Origin: Campylobacter sp. MG1
GTDB taxonomy: Bacteria > Campylobacterota > Campylobacteria > Campylobacterales > Campylobacteraceae
Length of the DNA stretch: 64,000 bases
NCBI RefSeq assembly: GCF_026616895.1
Contig: NZ_JANYME010000002.1
Location: 124,001 to 188,000 of the forward strand
Direction: 5' to 3'
How positions within the stretch are numbered: the first letter of the stretch is position 1; each line of letters opens with the position of its first letter. Of this stretch, positions 25,623 through 35,153 are shown piece by piece. The notes beneath the pieces were generated by a model that worked only from the letters and a program-made list of their open reading frames with translations, ran no database searches and was not told the origin of the DNA. The translations under genes and the position numbers were made by a program.

Positions 25623-27812
25623 TTAATAATCTATGATAGTAGCCTTATCGTAGCAATCTTTAAATTTAATTAAATCATCATTAAATTTTTCAATATCAAC
25701 CTTGCAAGTATGCCCTATATTACTATGTGATAAATTTGAACTAGGTTTTGAACTCGTTAAAACATTGACATTACCATTAATGCATAGTGATTTTTTCGTA
25801 TAATCTAATGGTTGCCACCACGCTCCTTCGCACACAATAATGGTATTTTCTTTTACATCATCGCTAATTCTAGCCCCACATAAAATCTCACCCCTATCAT
25901 TAAAAATCCTTACTATATCATTATTTTTTATACCCTTAGCCTTGGCTAAATTTGAATGTATTAGCACTGGTTCAAGTTCGCTTACACTATCTCTTATAAT
26001 AGAATTATCTAATTGAGAATGAAGTCTATAAGCACTATGCGGAGTGCTAAGGTGTAGTGAAAATTTATTTTTCATCTCATCGCTTGGGTCGTATTTTGCT
26101 GTTTCGTTATTAATGCAAATATTCATTTTGTTAAGTTTGCTAAATCTAGTAAATGGCGGTAATTCTTTTAAACCTTTAATTTTTATAAATGATTTTTCAA
26201 AAAACTCATCAAAACTAGGTAAATTTATATTCTCTTTAGCGTAATTATCGCTTAAATCATTATATATTATTTTCATAAGGTCTAATTCATCTAAATCTTT
26301 ACAAAATTCATAAGATTTGTTAAATTTCTTAGCAATTTCTTTGCAAATTTGAAAATCACTTTTATAATTTGTATTTTGAAAAGGCTTTAATGCAAAAATT
26401 ATTTCTTTATTAGAACTTTGCTCTATATCATAACGCTCACCTTCAATCGCCACTGGTAACACTATATCGCTAAGCTTTGCTTGAGAAGTCCAAAAAGGCT
26501 CTAAAGTAATAATACACTCGGCTTTATTCCATGCTTTTATACTCTCATTTACATTAGGCTGTCTTGTAAAATATGACCCACTTGCATTGATTAAAAGCTT
26601 AATTTCTGGGTATTTTAATAATTTATTATCATAATAAATTTCTTTGTTTGGATTAAGCAAGGCATCATTTAGCCTTGAACTAGGGATATAATAGTTTTGT
26701 CCTTTGACTTCGCCTAAAATTGTATTTAAATTCTTTAGACTTTTTGTATTTTTTGCACTCTCGCCCTTACAACCACTACATAGATTAAATTCAATCCCTA
26801 AACCGTTTTTACCGATATATCCTAACATAGCTGCAAGACTTGAAAGGGCTAGATAATTATACTCGCCGTTGTGTTGCCTTTGTATAGCTCTACCTGATAT
26901 GATTTTGCTAGGATTTTTTGCAAGTTTATTTGTAAAATCAAGCAAATCATCATAAGAAACGCCACAAATTTCACTAGCCCACACTAAATCTTTAATAATG
27001 CCATCTTTTTTACCTAAAAAATAATCTTTAAATTCGCTAAAGCCATTTACCTTATTATTTATAAAATCTTTATCATATAAATCATTTATGTAAAGATAAT
27101 GACAAATGCCTATAATCATTGCTGCGTCGGTGTTAGAATTAATCAAAATTGTCTTAGCATTTAATTTTTTAGCACTTTCATTTATATGAGTATCAATAAA
27201 AATAATCTCAATATCACTTCGTTTTGATAATTCATAAAAGTATTTTTCATGCTCGTGCATAGGGATATCATGCGAAATTTTGCTAGTAACCAGTGGATTT
27301 GCACCCCAAAATACAACTAATTTTGCATATTTGATAATCTCTTTTAAATCAGTTGGACGAGAATATACATTTTCGCCAAAAATGTGTGGGATAATAACAA
27401 TTCCAGCACCAGTAGAATAATCTCCTAATTCAAAAACTCCACCACCTAAGACATTGATTAAGCGTTGCACACAGGCTCTACCCCAACTAATCTTACCAAC
27501 ACCACCCCACTCGTAGCTTTCAGCATAAATACTACTAGAGCCGTATTTTTCATAATATTTTTTAAGATTATTTGATACTAAATTTATGGCTTCATCCCAA
27601 GTAATTTCTATGAATTCATCACTACCCCTAACACCAGTCCCATCTAAAAAACCTTTTCTAACACAAGGATTTTTAATTCTTGTAGCATGGTCTATCCTAC
27701 TTAAATAATTATGTATTAAATTTGTGGGTGCTTCATCGTATTCAAATGGAACTATATTTTCATTTTCTAACCAAAATGCCCCTACTCTACTTGGTATTAA
27801 GTGCCTTATCAT
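25623..27812 (-). CDS. Cytoplasmic molybdopterin oxidoreductase, BisC/TorZ-like
   Basis: The 729-residue protein follows BisC/TorA-type S- and N-oxide reductases over its whole length: HLIPSRVGAFW start, the GDYSTGAG motif (about 128-136), VVFWGANPL, AIQRQHNGEYNY near 310, PNVNESIKAW and the C-terminal RIFNDRGEILCG. It has no twin-arginine signal and no FeS cysteine motif, so it is probably cytoplasmic like BisC. The Mo-ligand Ser found in the YGW-x-S motif of the family is replaced: here the segment reads YEWGGVG, with Gly104 at the Ser position. Substrate and activity are therefore uncertain. It stands alone without a cytochrome or chaperone gene. Confidence 0.85.
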   Translation of the reverse strand: MIRHLIPSRVGAFWLENENIVPFEYDEAPTNLIHNYLSRIDHATRIKNPCVRKGFLDGTGVRGSDEFIEITWDEAINLVSNNLKKYYEKYGSSSIYAESYEWGGVGKISWGRACVQRLINVLGGGVFELGDYSTGAGIVIIPHIFGENVYSRPTDLKEIIKYAKLVVFWGANPLVTSKISHDIPMHEHEKYFYELSKRSDIEIIFIDTHINESAKKLNAKTILINSNTDAAMIIGICHYLYINDLYDKDFINNKVNGFSEFKDYFLGKKDGIIKDLVWASEICGVSYDDLLDFTNKLAKNPSKIISGRAIQRQHNGEYNYLALSSLAAMLGYIGKNGLGIEFNLCSGCKGESAKNTKSLKNLNTILGEVKGQNYYIPSSRLNDALLNPNKEIYYDNKLLKYPEIKLLINASGSYFTRQPNVNESIKAWNKAECIITLEPFWTSQAKLSDIVLPVAIEGERYDIEQSSNKEIIFALKPFQNTNYKSDFQICKEIAKKFNKSYEFCKDLDELDLMKIIYNDLSDNYAKENINLPSFDEFFEKSFIKIKGLKELPPFTRFSKLNKMNICINNETAKYDPSDEMKNKFSLHLSTPHSAYRLHSQLDNSIIRDSVSELEPVLIHSNLAKAKGIKNNDIVRIFNDRGEILCGARISDDVKENTIIVCEGAWWQPLDYTKKSLCINGNVNVLTSSKPSSNLSHSNIGHTCKVDIEKFNDDLIKFKDCYDKATIIDY

Positions 27813-27990
27813 AAATAATCCTTAAAATATTTTATGTAAATATATCCCAAAATTATGAAAAAACAAAAATTTAAATAATGAATTTTTATAAATATAAATT
27901 AATAAAAATATAAAAATAAACAATGAAAAATTAATATTTGCATACAAAATAAAAAATATACTAAAAATTTAATTTTTTTTAAAAAAAATC

Positions 27991-28019
27991 TTGACAAATA
28001 AAATTTTCTTGGCTATTAT
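27991..28019 (+). promoter_or_regulatory. Consensus promoter of tRNA-Asn
   Basis: TTGACA (27991-27996), a 17-nt spacer and TATTAT (28014-28019) lie 29 nt before the tRNA. This is a near-perfect sigma-70 promoter; most Campylobacter promoters lack such a -35. Confidence 0.8.
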
Positions 28020-28047
28020 TACGCTTTTAATTTACAACTTACTTGAT

Positions 28048-28122
28048 TCCGGATTAGCTCAGCGGTAGAGTAGGCGGCTGTTAACCGCTTGGTCGTAGGT
28101 TCGAATCCTACATCCGGAGCCA
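28048..28122 (+). tRNA. tRNA-Asn (GTT)
   Basis: All arms fold: acceptor TCCGGAT / ATCCGGA, discriminator G and encoded CCA, D arm with AGCTCAGCGGTAGAG, anticodon loop CTGTTAA (anticodon GTT) and T arm GTTCGAATC. The gene stands alone, with a Fic gene 97 bp downstream. Confidence 0.96.
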
Positions 28123-28219
28123 CTTTTTTATCTATCACAACATAAAAATAACTAAATAAATAATACTATTTTGTATACTAAATATAAAAAATCAAACCTC
28201 TATAAAGGCACAAATAGTA

Positions 28220-28975
28220 ATGCAAATCATAAATAAAGATTACATTGAAATAGGTATAGGGCTTAGTTTAGTAGATAATCTAAAACCTTCAGATTACTTT
28301 TATGAAACACTAAAAATAGCAAAAACATACAAAGAATTAGAAGATAGCATTAAAATGTATTATAAAGACAAAAAACTTGATATTAAACAAACAGGTGAAA
28401 AAGAATGCGATTTAGTAGCTATAAATGTAGCTAAATATTTAGAAGAAGACACTTTTGAATTAAATTTAACTACTTTAAAAACTATACATAAAAACATATT
28501 TAAAAATGCTTTTTCGCAAGGACTTGAAAAATATGTTGGGGTTTTTAGAAATGTAAATATCACTAAAAATGAAAAGGTTTTAGGTGGTGATAAAAGCGTA
28601 GAATATGTTGATTTTAATGAGATAAATAATACTCTTAACTATGATTTTAATATAGAAAAAAAATATAAAGAAAAACAAATATTACACATAGCTAAATTTA
28701 TAAGTAATATTTGGCAAATTCACCCATTTCGTGAAGGCAACACTAGAACAATAGCCGTTTTTACAATAAAATACTTAAAAAATAAAGGTATTAATGCTAA
28801 TAATGATATTTTTAAAAATCATTCAAAATATTTTAGAGATGCTTTAGTTTTAGCTAATTATGAAAACATAAAAGAAAATATAAAAGCTGATTTTTCATAT
28901 TTAGAAAGTTTTTTTAATAAATTTATAATTGATAAAAATATAGAACTGAAACGATTTGATTTTATAAAAAAATAA
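28220..28975 (+). CDS. Fic/DOC family AMP-transferase
   Basis: The 251-residue protein has the Fic active loop HPFREGNTRT at 168-177: catalytic His168, phosphate-binding Gly/Asn and Arg. It is preceded by the flap region GVFRNVNITKNEKVLGG (about 110-126) and FISNIWQI. Fic enzymes transfer AMP from ATP to target protein hydroxyls. The first Gly-Lys/Gly of the classic GN[G/K]R is Thr here, a variant common in Campylobacter and Bartonella homologues. No antitoxin gene with the S/T-x3-E-[G/N] helix is visible beside it and I could not place such a helix with certainty inside the protein. It lies directly behind tRNA-Asn. Confidence 0.88.
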   Translation: MQIINKDYIEIGIGLSLVDNLKPSDYFYETLKIAKTYKELEDSIKMYYKDKKLDIKQTGEKECDLVAINVAKYLEEDTFELNLTTLKTIHKNIFKNAFSQGLEKYVGVFRNVNITKNEKVLGGDKSVEYVDFNEINNTLNYDFNIEKKYKEKQILHIAKFISNIWQIHPFREGNTRTIAVFTIKYLKNKGINANNDIFKNHSKYFRDALVLANYENIKENIKADFSYLESFFNKFIIDKNIELKRFDFIKK

Positions 28976-29004
28976 TATTAAATTATAAGGCATAAAAATA
29001 TGCC

Positions 29005-30307
29005 TTATAGTGTGATTAAAATATATAAAATAGATGCTATAACTGTAGGAATTGCATTTCTTTTTGCAAGTTCAATCGGATTTACTTTTGCATATCCTGC
29101 GCAAATAATTGCTGCACCAGCAATAGGACTCATACTTCGTCCAAGCCCTGCAACAGCAGTAATAGCTGAACCTAAATGCATAGGGTCAATTCCAAAATCA
29201 TTAGAGTGTATAGTAACTGCTTGATTAAAACTTAGAGCAGCAGCATCACCACTTCCTGTAATTAATGCTAAAATAAATGTTCCTACCGAACCAGCAAATG
29301 TCGCTATTTGCGGATTTTGTTTCATAATTTCAACCAAATTTGATACAAAACCAATAGCATTAAGACCTGCTACAAATATCAATGCACAAGTAATAATCCC
29401 ATAAACATGTGAAAATCCCTCACCCATACCAGCAAAAAATTTCTTAACTATATCACCAGCTTTTATATCTTTATAACATGTCAAAAATGCTATAAAAGAA
29501 CCTATAATCATTGCGTGAGATATTGCTATTTTTGGTAATTTTGCGTTGAAAGTTTCGTTATAAAATGATTGAAAATTTGAATTATTTACTATTAAAAGTA
29601 TAGCTACTGGAATAATAGGGACGATAGCTTTTATTAAATTTACTTTAAAGTCTGCACCCCCCCCCAATAAGAGTTTCGTCATTGTATCCTTTATATTCTT
29701 TTAAATAAAATGCCACTGCCATTAATAATAATGCACATACAAGACCTGACATACCAAAATATATTGCTTCGTAATGTATCACATCCATTACACTCTTACC
29801 ACTTACTTCACTTACGATTATTGTTTGAGCATAACCTGGATTTAAATTTGCACTTCCATAAGTTCCTAAAAATACTGTACTAGCAGCCATTGCAGGATGA
29901 ACTCCCATTCTCATTAAAAGTGGTATTATAATAGCACCAACAGCTGCTGAACACCCACTAGAACTTGTGATTGAAATATTAATAAATGCAGTAATCAAAA
30001 CAGCACCTGGCACTAAAAATATACCTGCGTGTTTTAAAAATTTTGATAAAGAATGCACCAAATGTTTATCACATTCAGTTAATTTTAAAACATAAGCAAA
30101 ACCCATTGATGCTACTATTGGTTCAATTACTTTTGCATTTTTAATAGCTTTAGTAAAAGCTTCAAATGCGTCCATAGGACTACCAGCGATTATGCATAAA
30201 ATCGCACCACAACTAAACAAAACCATTCTTGATTCATATTTTTTGATAAGTAAAATTATCATAAAAATTACTACAAGAATACCTAAGATATTTTGTAAAA
30301 TATCCAT
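29005..30307 (-). CDS. dcuC: C4-dicarboxylate transporter DcuC, frame interrupted at a G9 tract (phase OFF)
   Basis: Two minus-strand frames (30307-29645 and 29682-29005) make one DcuC/DcuD-type anaerobic succinate exporter of about 433 residues with around twelve hydrophobic helices. Family-like segments are ITSSSGCSAAVGAIIIPLLMR in the first half and GSGDAAALSFNQAVTIHS in the second. The frames meet at G9 (29665-29657). As sequenced, translation reads LIGGGCRL and stops at 29645. With 8 (or 11) G it would continue LIGGG-ADFKVNLIKAIV. It is a phase-variable gene in its off state, not a decayed one, since both halves are otherwise intact. Loss would affect dicarboxylate exchange under low oxygen. 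Confidence 0.88.
29657..29665 (-). repeat. Phase-variation tract G9 in dcuC
   Basis: Nine G on the minus strand at codon 215 of dcuC put the two halves of the gene out of frame; 8 G would restore it. Confidence 0.9.
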
Positions 30308-30420
30308 AAAACCTCCGTAAATAGTGAATTTGTAAATAAATTTACGATATGAATTATAAATAAAAATAATAAAATTTTATTAAAAATAAAATAATTTTTA
30401 TAAATATAAATTTATAAAAA

Positions 30421-31623
30421 TTATTTTTTTAGAAGCATTTTTAAATGTATTTTTGCACTTTCAACGCCAGGTTGATTGTAAGTATTTATACCCATCATAA
30501 GTCCACATGCACTAACTAATAATTCATAATAGTATATTAAATATCCGATATTGTAAGCATTTACCTCATCTAATGTAATTTCGCTAGCATCTATTTTTTC
30601 AGCAACTATTGCATTTAAGCAAGACTTAGCTTGATTAAATAAAAGCTCATCTAAAGTATATCCTATACTAATATTTTCAAGCGTTTCAAAACCTTGCAAA
30701 TGCGGTATTTTATAAGAATTATTATTAGGTTTTATTCTAATAAATTGAACAAATTTATCCTTTGGTCCTTCCATAATTAATTGCAAAAACGAATGCTGGT
30801 CTTTTGAACCTATTAGGCTTATTGGAGTTAAACCAACGCGTTTATATTCTTTAAATTTACCCAAACTTTCAGCCACAAGTTGAACAAACCATTCATTAAA
30901 ATAGCGTAATTCTTCACAATAAGTAAATAAAACATAATTTTTATTTATCATTTTAGTAGTAAGAGTATATGCTAAATTTAAAATATGCTCACTTATATTC
31001 TCATCTTCTAAACAGGCTCTAGCCCCATTCATAATCTCTAAAACATCTATACCAGCAAAATATAAAGGGACAATTCCAATAGCACTCAACACAGAAAATC
31101 TACCACTAACATTAGAATTTATAAGGAAATTTTTTATATTATTTTCAATGCTAAATTTATATAATTCAGTATCTTTCATACAAATAGTTACAAAATACTT
31201 ATGTAAATCATTTAAATTTATATTAAAGCATTCAACTAAAATACGAAAATAACTTATACTTTCTACAGTATTACCAGACTTTGATGCAAGAATAAAAAGT
31301 GTTTTTTCTAAATTTATTTTTTTAATAATTTTATTTAAATTAATAGTTGAAATATTATCCAAAAAATCAATATTTTCACATTGTAAAAAATTACTAATCG
31401 CCTTAGTGCCTAAACTAGAGCCACCTACTCCGATTACTATAAAATAATTTTTATTTTCAAAATGTTTTTTACAAGTTTTTAATTCTTTTAATAAATTATC
31501 AAATTCAAGTGGTAAATGATAAAACCCGACTTCACCGCTTTGTTTTTCTTCATTCATTCTTTTTGCGTATGAATTTATAGTATCTAATGAATTTGGTTCA
31601 AAATATTCATTAAATTCTAGCAT
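30421..31623 (-). CDS. pgi: Glucose-6-phosphate isomerase
   Basis: The 400-residue protein is of the short epsilonproteobacterial PGI form. It has the sugar-phosphate loop VIGVGGSSLGTKAI, ILASKSGNTVES, SNVSGRFSVLSAIG (family signature 1) and NQPGVESAK at the C-terminus with catalytic residues. In glycolysis-deficient campylobacters it serves gluconeogenesis and sugar precursors for surface glycans. It overlaps galU by 7 bp, the same pair as Cj1535c-Cj1536c. Confidence 0.95.
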   Translation of the reverse strand: MLEFNEYFEPNSLDTINSYAKRMNEEKQSGEVGFYHLPLEFDNLLKELKTCKKHFENKNYFIVIGVGGSSLGTKAISNFLQCENIDFLDNISTINLNKIIKKINLEKTLFILASKSGNTVESISYFRILVECFNINLNDLHKYFVTICMKDTELYKFSIENNIKNFLINSNVSGRFSVLSAIGIVPLYFAGIDVLEIMNGARACLEDENISEHILNLAYTLTTKMINKNYVLFTYCEELRYFNEWFVQLVAESLGKFKEYKRVGLTPISLIGSKDQHSFLQLIMEGPKDKFVQFIRIKPNNNSYKIPHLQGFETLENISIGYTLDELLFNQAKSCLNAIVAEKIDASEITLDEVNAYNIGYLIYYYELLVSACGLMMGINTYNQPGVESAKIHLKMLLKK

Positions 31624-32441
31624 TTGTAATCTCTTTCATAAAAGTATTTAGTCGCCTCAAAAAAACCTTCTACACTACCACAATCAAATCTAAGACCACT
31701 AAATACTAATCCTATACATCTACCTTCTTTTGCTTGAGTATTAAGAGCATCAGTAATTTGAATTTCTCCACCACGACCAGGTTTGGTATTGTCTAAAATA
31801 TCAAAAATATCAGGGGTTAGAATATATCTTCCAATAATTGCTAGATTTGTTTTTGCGTCTTTTGGGTCTGGTTTTTCAACCATATCTGTGATTTTGTAAA
31901 TATTATCTTCTAATTTTACGCCTTCAATAATCCCATATTTTTTAGTATCTTTATTTGGAACTTCCATAAGTGCAACAATACTGCAACGATATTTTTCATA
32001 TGCTTTTACCATTTGGCTCATTACACCACAAGCATCATTTACACACAAGTCATCTGCTAAAATTACCCCAAAAGGTTCATTACTAACCATATTTTTAGCA
32101 CAATTTATCGCATCACCTAATCCATTCATTTTTCTTTGCCTAGTAAATGTGAAGTTACATACTTCCATTTGTCTACGAACATCATCAAGTAATTTTTCTT
32201 TTTCACTGCCTTTTATTGCGTCTTCAATCTCATAAGATATATCAAAATAATCTTCTAAAGCTCTTTTTGTTCTGCCTGTAATAATACCTATATTTACTAG
32301 CCCTGCTTCAATAGCTTCTTCCATAGCATAGTGGATTAATGGCTTATCTAAAATAGGTAGCATTTCTTTAGGTAAAGTTTTTGTTGCAGGTAAAAATCTA
32401 GTTCCATAACCTGCTGCTGGAAATATGCAAGTTTTTATCAT
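31617..32441 (-). CDS. galU: UTP-glucose-1-phosphate uridylyltransferase
   Basis: The 274-residue nucleotidyltransferase makes UDP-glucose. It has the N-terminal PAAGYGTRFLPATK loop, KEMLPILDKPLIHYAMEEA, VILADDL (metal Asp) and MVEKPDP. Length is normal for GalU. UDP-glucose feeds LOS and N-glycan sugars, matching the glycan locus that begins on the other strand 77 bp away. Confidence 0.96.
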   Translation of the reverse strand: MIKTCIFPAAGYGTRFLPATKTLPKEMLPILDKPLIHYAMEEAIEAGLVNIGIITGRTKRALEDYFDISYEIEDAIKGSEKEKLLDDVRRQMEVCNFTFTRQRKMNGLGDAINCAKNMVSNEPFGVILADDLCVNDACGVMSQMVKAYEKYRCSIVALMEVPNKDTKKYGIIEGVKLEDNIYKITDMVEKPDPKDAKTNLAIIGRYILTPDIFDILDNTKPGRGGEIQITDALNTQAKEGRCIGLVFSGLRFDCGSVEGFFEATKYFYERDYKC

Positions 32442-32517
32442 CTTTCTTCCTTTTTGCTAATAAATATTAAAAAAGTTTAGCAATAATGCGTTAATTTATA
32501 TTTACATAAGGATTTTT

Positions 32518-32853
32518 ATGCCATTAATATCAATAATCCTACCAACTTATAATGTTGAAAAATATATTACAAGAGCACTTGAAAGCTGCATAAATCAAAC
32601 TTTAAAAGATATAGAAATAATAGTAGTAGATGATAAAGGTCAAGATAAAAGCATTGATATTGCATACGAATATGCAAATAAAGATAGTAGGATAAAAATT
32701 ATTCATAATAAAGAAAATTTAAAATTACTCCATGCAAGAGCTGAAGGGGTAAAGGTAGCTACAAGCGATTTAATTATGTTTTTAGACCCAGATGATGAAT
32801 TAGAGCTTGATGCTTGTGAGATTGCTTATCGCGCAATGGTTGACGGGGGGGGG
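32518..32853 (+). repeat. 336-bp 5' module shared by the two GT2 genes (copy 1; copy 2 at 38828-39163)
   Basis: The two segments agree at more than nine in ten bases from ATG to the end of the G9 tract, then lose all similarity. The pair can recombine to exchange C-terminal halves or delete the 6 kb between them. Confidence 0.85.
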
Positions 32854-33441
32854 CAAAACACAATAGATATGGTAATTTTTAATAGCAAAGTTATACGTAA
32901 AGATGGAATTTATAATTTGTTTAATATAAGCACTAATAAAAAATATATAAATATTGATGAATATAGAGAATGTTTTATTGATTTGAAATGGAATGTATGG
33001 AATAAACTATATAAAAAAAAGTACTACCTAAATGCAATCGATAAAATTAATAAAACTAATTATAAAGGAAATATGGCTGAGGATGCCTTGCTAACATATT
33101 TTATAACTTATGAATATCAAAATAAAATATTATTATTAAATGAAAAGTTATACAAATATTATACGAATGATATTTCAATAACTAACACAACTGATTTTTA
33201 TAAAATAACGGAAAATATACAATCATTTGAAAAAATTTTAAAAATTATAAAACAAAATAATAAAGATGATTTTACAAAAAAATATTTTTATTACATTAAT
33301 AAAGAATATATTATATATTCATTGTCGTTTTATAGAAAATACCATTTTAAAAATTTGTTTTTCTTTTACAAGTATTTAAGTTTTAAAATTAATAAAAAGC
33401 TATTAAAACTAAAATTAATTATTGAGTTAATTAAAAAATAA
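32518..33441 (+). CDS. GT2 glycosyltransferase A with in-frame G9 tract (phase ON)
   Basis: The 307-residue GT-A glycosyltransferase begins ISIILPTYNVEKYI, has IIVVDDKGQDKS and the DxD-type LDPDDELEL (about 94-102). The first 109 codons are nearly the same as those of the GT2 gene at 38828, up to and including the G tract; the remaining 195 residues differ, so acceptor or donor use probably differs. G9 (32845-32853) reads Gly-Gly-Gly in frame. The donor sugar is unknown. The C-terminus is Lys-rich and may lie at the membrane. Confidence 0.88.
   Translation: MPLISIILPTYNVEKYITRALESCINQTLKDIEIIVVDDKGQDKSIDIAYEYANKDSRIKIIHNKENLKLLHARAEGVKVATSDLIMFLDPDDELELDACEIAYRAMVDGGGQNTIDMVIFNSKVIRKDGIYNLFNISTNKKYINIDEYRECFIDLKWNVWNKLYKKKYYLNAIDKINKTNYKGNMAEDALLTYFITYEYQNKILLLNEKLYKYYTNDISITNTTDFYKITENIQSFEKILKIIKQNNKDDFTKKYFYYINKEYIIYSLSFYRKYHFKNLFFFYKYLSFKINKKLLKLKLIIELIKK
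32845..32853 (+). repeat. Phase-variation tract G9 in GT2 gene A
   Basis: Nine G encode Gly110-112; the frame stays open, so the gene is on as sequenced. Confidence 0.9.
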
Positions 33442-33488
33442 TATAAATTTATAACACAAATTATTATAGAAAAAATTAAAAAATAATG

Positions 33489-34250
33489 TTAATACAATTT
33501 AAATTTTTTAATTATTTTCTTTAATTTTGATGTATATTTTTTTACTAAATTACTTTTATCAATTATTATATCATTTATATAATTATATTTATTTTCACAT
33601 AATATTTGTTCGTCATTTAAAATATCTAGCTTTTTAAACATGTTATTTTCAATAAATTTTAAATCTATATCTGGACTATGATTATTTGAGAAAACTACAT
33701 TGTTATATATTATATTATTAATATTACTATTTTTGTCATATCCTATATGCTGTTTACTTGTTTTATAAGCAAAATCCATACCAATAAAATATATATTTTT
33801 ATACCCTAAAGATTTTCCAAGCAACATTAATAAAATACCAGAAGTTGGACGCAATTTATCATATTCATCTAATAAGCAAATTTCTTTCAATATTTTATGT
33901 TCTAATAATTCTCTTAATATTAAAACAAATGGCATTTTATTTTTAAAATAATTTAAATCAAAATTACAATCCCAATTTTGATTAATATAATTAAGACAAA
34001 TATGCTCTATATTATATTCATTTTTTTTAGTAATCTCATGGATAGTTTTTAATTGAGAGTAAATAACCATTGGATTAAACATAACAAGTTTTATATTTTT
34101 TCCTAAATAATACTTATCTTCACAATAAAACTGATTACATCTAAAAACGTCATAGTCCTGTGGCAATGAGCTTAAATCTATATTTTTTAAACTTGGCCCA
34201 TTTCCAACTACTATTAAATTCTCGCTATCTCTTTTAAAATTACTTATCAC
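33489..34250 (-). CDS. GT42 sialyltransferase (Cst type), downstream copy
   Basis: The 253-residue protein is of family GT42, like C. jejuni CstI/CstII. It has the CMP-sialic acid loop VVGNGPSLKNIDL, YDVFRCNQFYCEDKYYLGKNIK, SGILLMLLGKSLGYKNIY and GMDFAY. It transfers sialic acid to galactose of LOS at the inner membrane surface. It lacks a transmembrane anchor but ends in a basic stretch (KKYTSKLKKIIKKFK) as CstII does. It overlaps the upstream copy by 4 bp; the N-terminal 60 residues are nearly the same in both copies and the rest differs. Bifunctional 2,3/2,8 activity cannot be told from sequence here. Confidence 0.9.
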   Translation of the reverse strand: MISNFKRDSENLIVVGNGPSLKNIDLSSLPQDYDVFRCNQFYCEDKYYLGKNIKLVMFNPMVIYSQLKTIHEITKKNEYNIEHICLNYINQNWDCNFDLNYFKNKMPFVLILRELLEHKILKEICLLDEYDKLRPTSGILLMLLGKSLGYKNIYFIGMDFAYKTSKQHIGYDKNSNINNIIYNNVVFSNNHSPDIDLKFIENNMFKKLDILNDEQILCENKYNYINDIIIDKSNLVKKYTSKLKKIIKKFKLY

Positions 34251-35089
34251 CTTAATTTACCTCCATTATTACAGTATTTTTTACTCAATGTTTTTTTTAA
34301 CTTATTTCTTATTTTTTTAAATATATTTATTTTTTTATTAGTAAAATCGTATTTTGAAACAATAATATCATTTATATAATTATTTTGTTTTTGTATTGCA
34401 AGTTTATTGTGTGCAGAGTTGAGATTCGGTGCTTTTTGTAAAGTTATTTGATGGTTATAATATTTTGTAAAAAAATTCATTGTTTCCATATCTATATTTT
34501 TTGAATGGCATTTTTCAACAACCATATTTTTATTGTAAATTAGTTTATGCATACCTCCATCCATTGGTATATTATAGCAATATGCATTATTTATTTGATT
34601 TGTTTCATAAAAATCAATACCTGTATAATATATATTTTTGTATCCAAATATTATACCTAATGCAATTAGGTATATTCCGGACGTAACGTTCATTTTTTCC
34701 CATTCTTCTATGTTACTTAAGTATCTAAAAAGTATTTTGTCTTTTTGTAAAATTTCATCTAATATTATTAGATATGGATGTCTCTTAAATAATGTATTCA
34801 AATCAAAATTTATTTTTAGTTTGTTTGGTATACCCAAACATACATATTCAACTCTATATTCATTATTTTTTTCAAGTTGATATAGTGTTTCCAATTGAGA
34901 ATATATAACAGAAGGGTTAAACATTACTAATTTTATATTTTTTCCTAAATAATACTTATCTTCACAATAAAACTGATTACACCTAAATACATCATATTCT
35001 TTTGGCATTGAATTTAAGTCTATGTTTTTGAGACTAGGTCCATTTCCCGCTACAATTAAATTATCGCTGTCTCTTTTAAAATCAATCAT
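34247..35089 (-). CDS. GT42 sialyltransferase (Cst type), upstream copy
   Basis: The 280-residue paralogue of the next gene has AGNGPSLKNIDL, YDVFRCNQFYCEDKYYLGKNIK, TSGIYLIALGIIFGYKNIYY and GIDFYE, the last being the usual GT42 form. It carries a C-terminal basic tail. It is the first gene of the pair and divergent from neuB, with 64 bp between starts. Two tandem copies suggest successive or alternative sialylation (for example 2,3- and 2,8-linked). Confidence 0.9.
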   Translation of the reverse strand: MIDFKRDSDNLIVAGNGPSLKNIDLNSMPKEYDVFRCNQFYCEDKYYLGKNIKLVMFNPSVIYSQLETLYQLEKNNEYRVEYVCLGIPNKLKINFDLNTLFKRHPYLIILDEILQKDKILFRYLSNIEEWEKMNVTSGIYLIALGIIFGYKNIYYTGIDFYETNQINNAYCYNIPMDGGMHKLIYNKNMVVEKCHSKNIDMETMNFFTKYYNHQITLQKAPNLNSAHNKLAIQKQNNYINDIIVSKYDFTNKKINIFKKIRNKLKKTLSKKYCNNGGKLR

Positions 35090-35153
35090 AAATTAAATCC
35101 TTTTATAATTTATGATATATTATAATATTTAAAATAAAAATAAAAGGTTTAAA

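Noticed and set aside
28048-28122. Attachment site of an integrated element at tRNA-Asn
   Set aside because: I found no repeat of the tRNA 3' end downstream and no integrase gene in the window.
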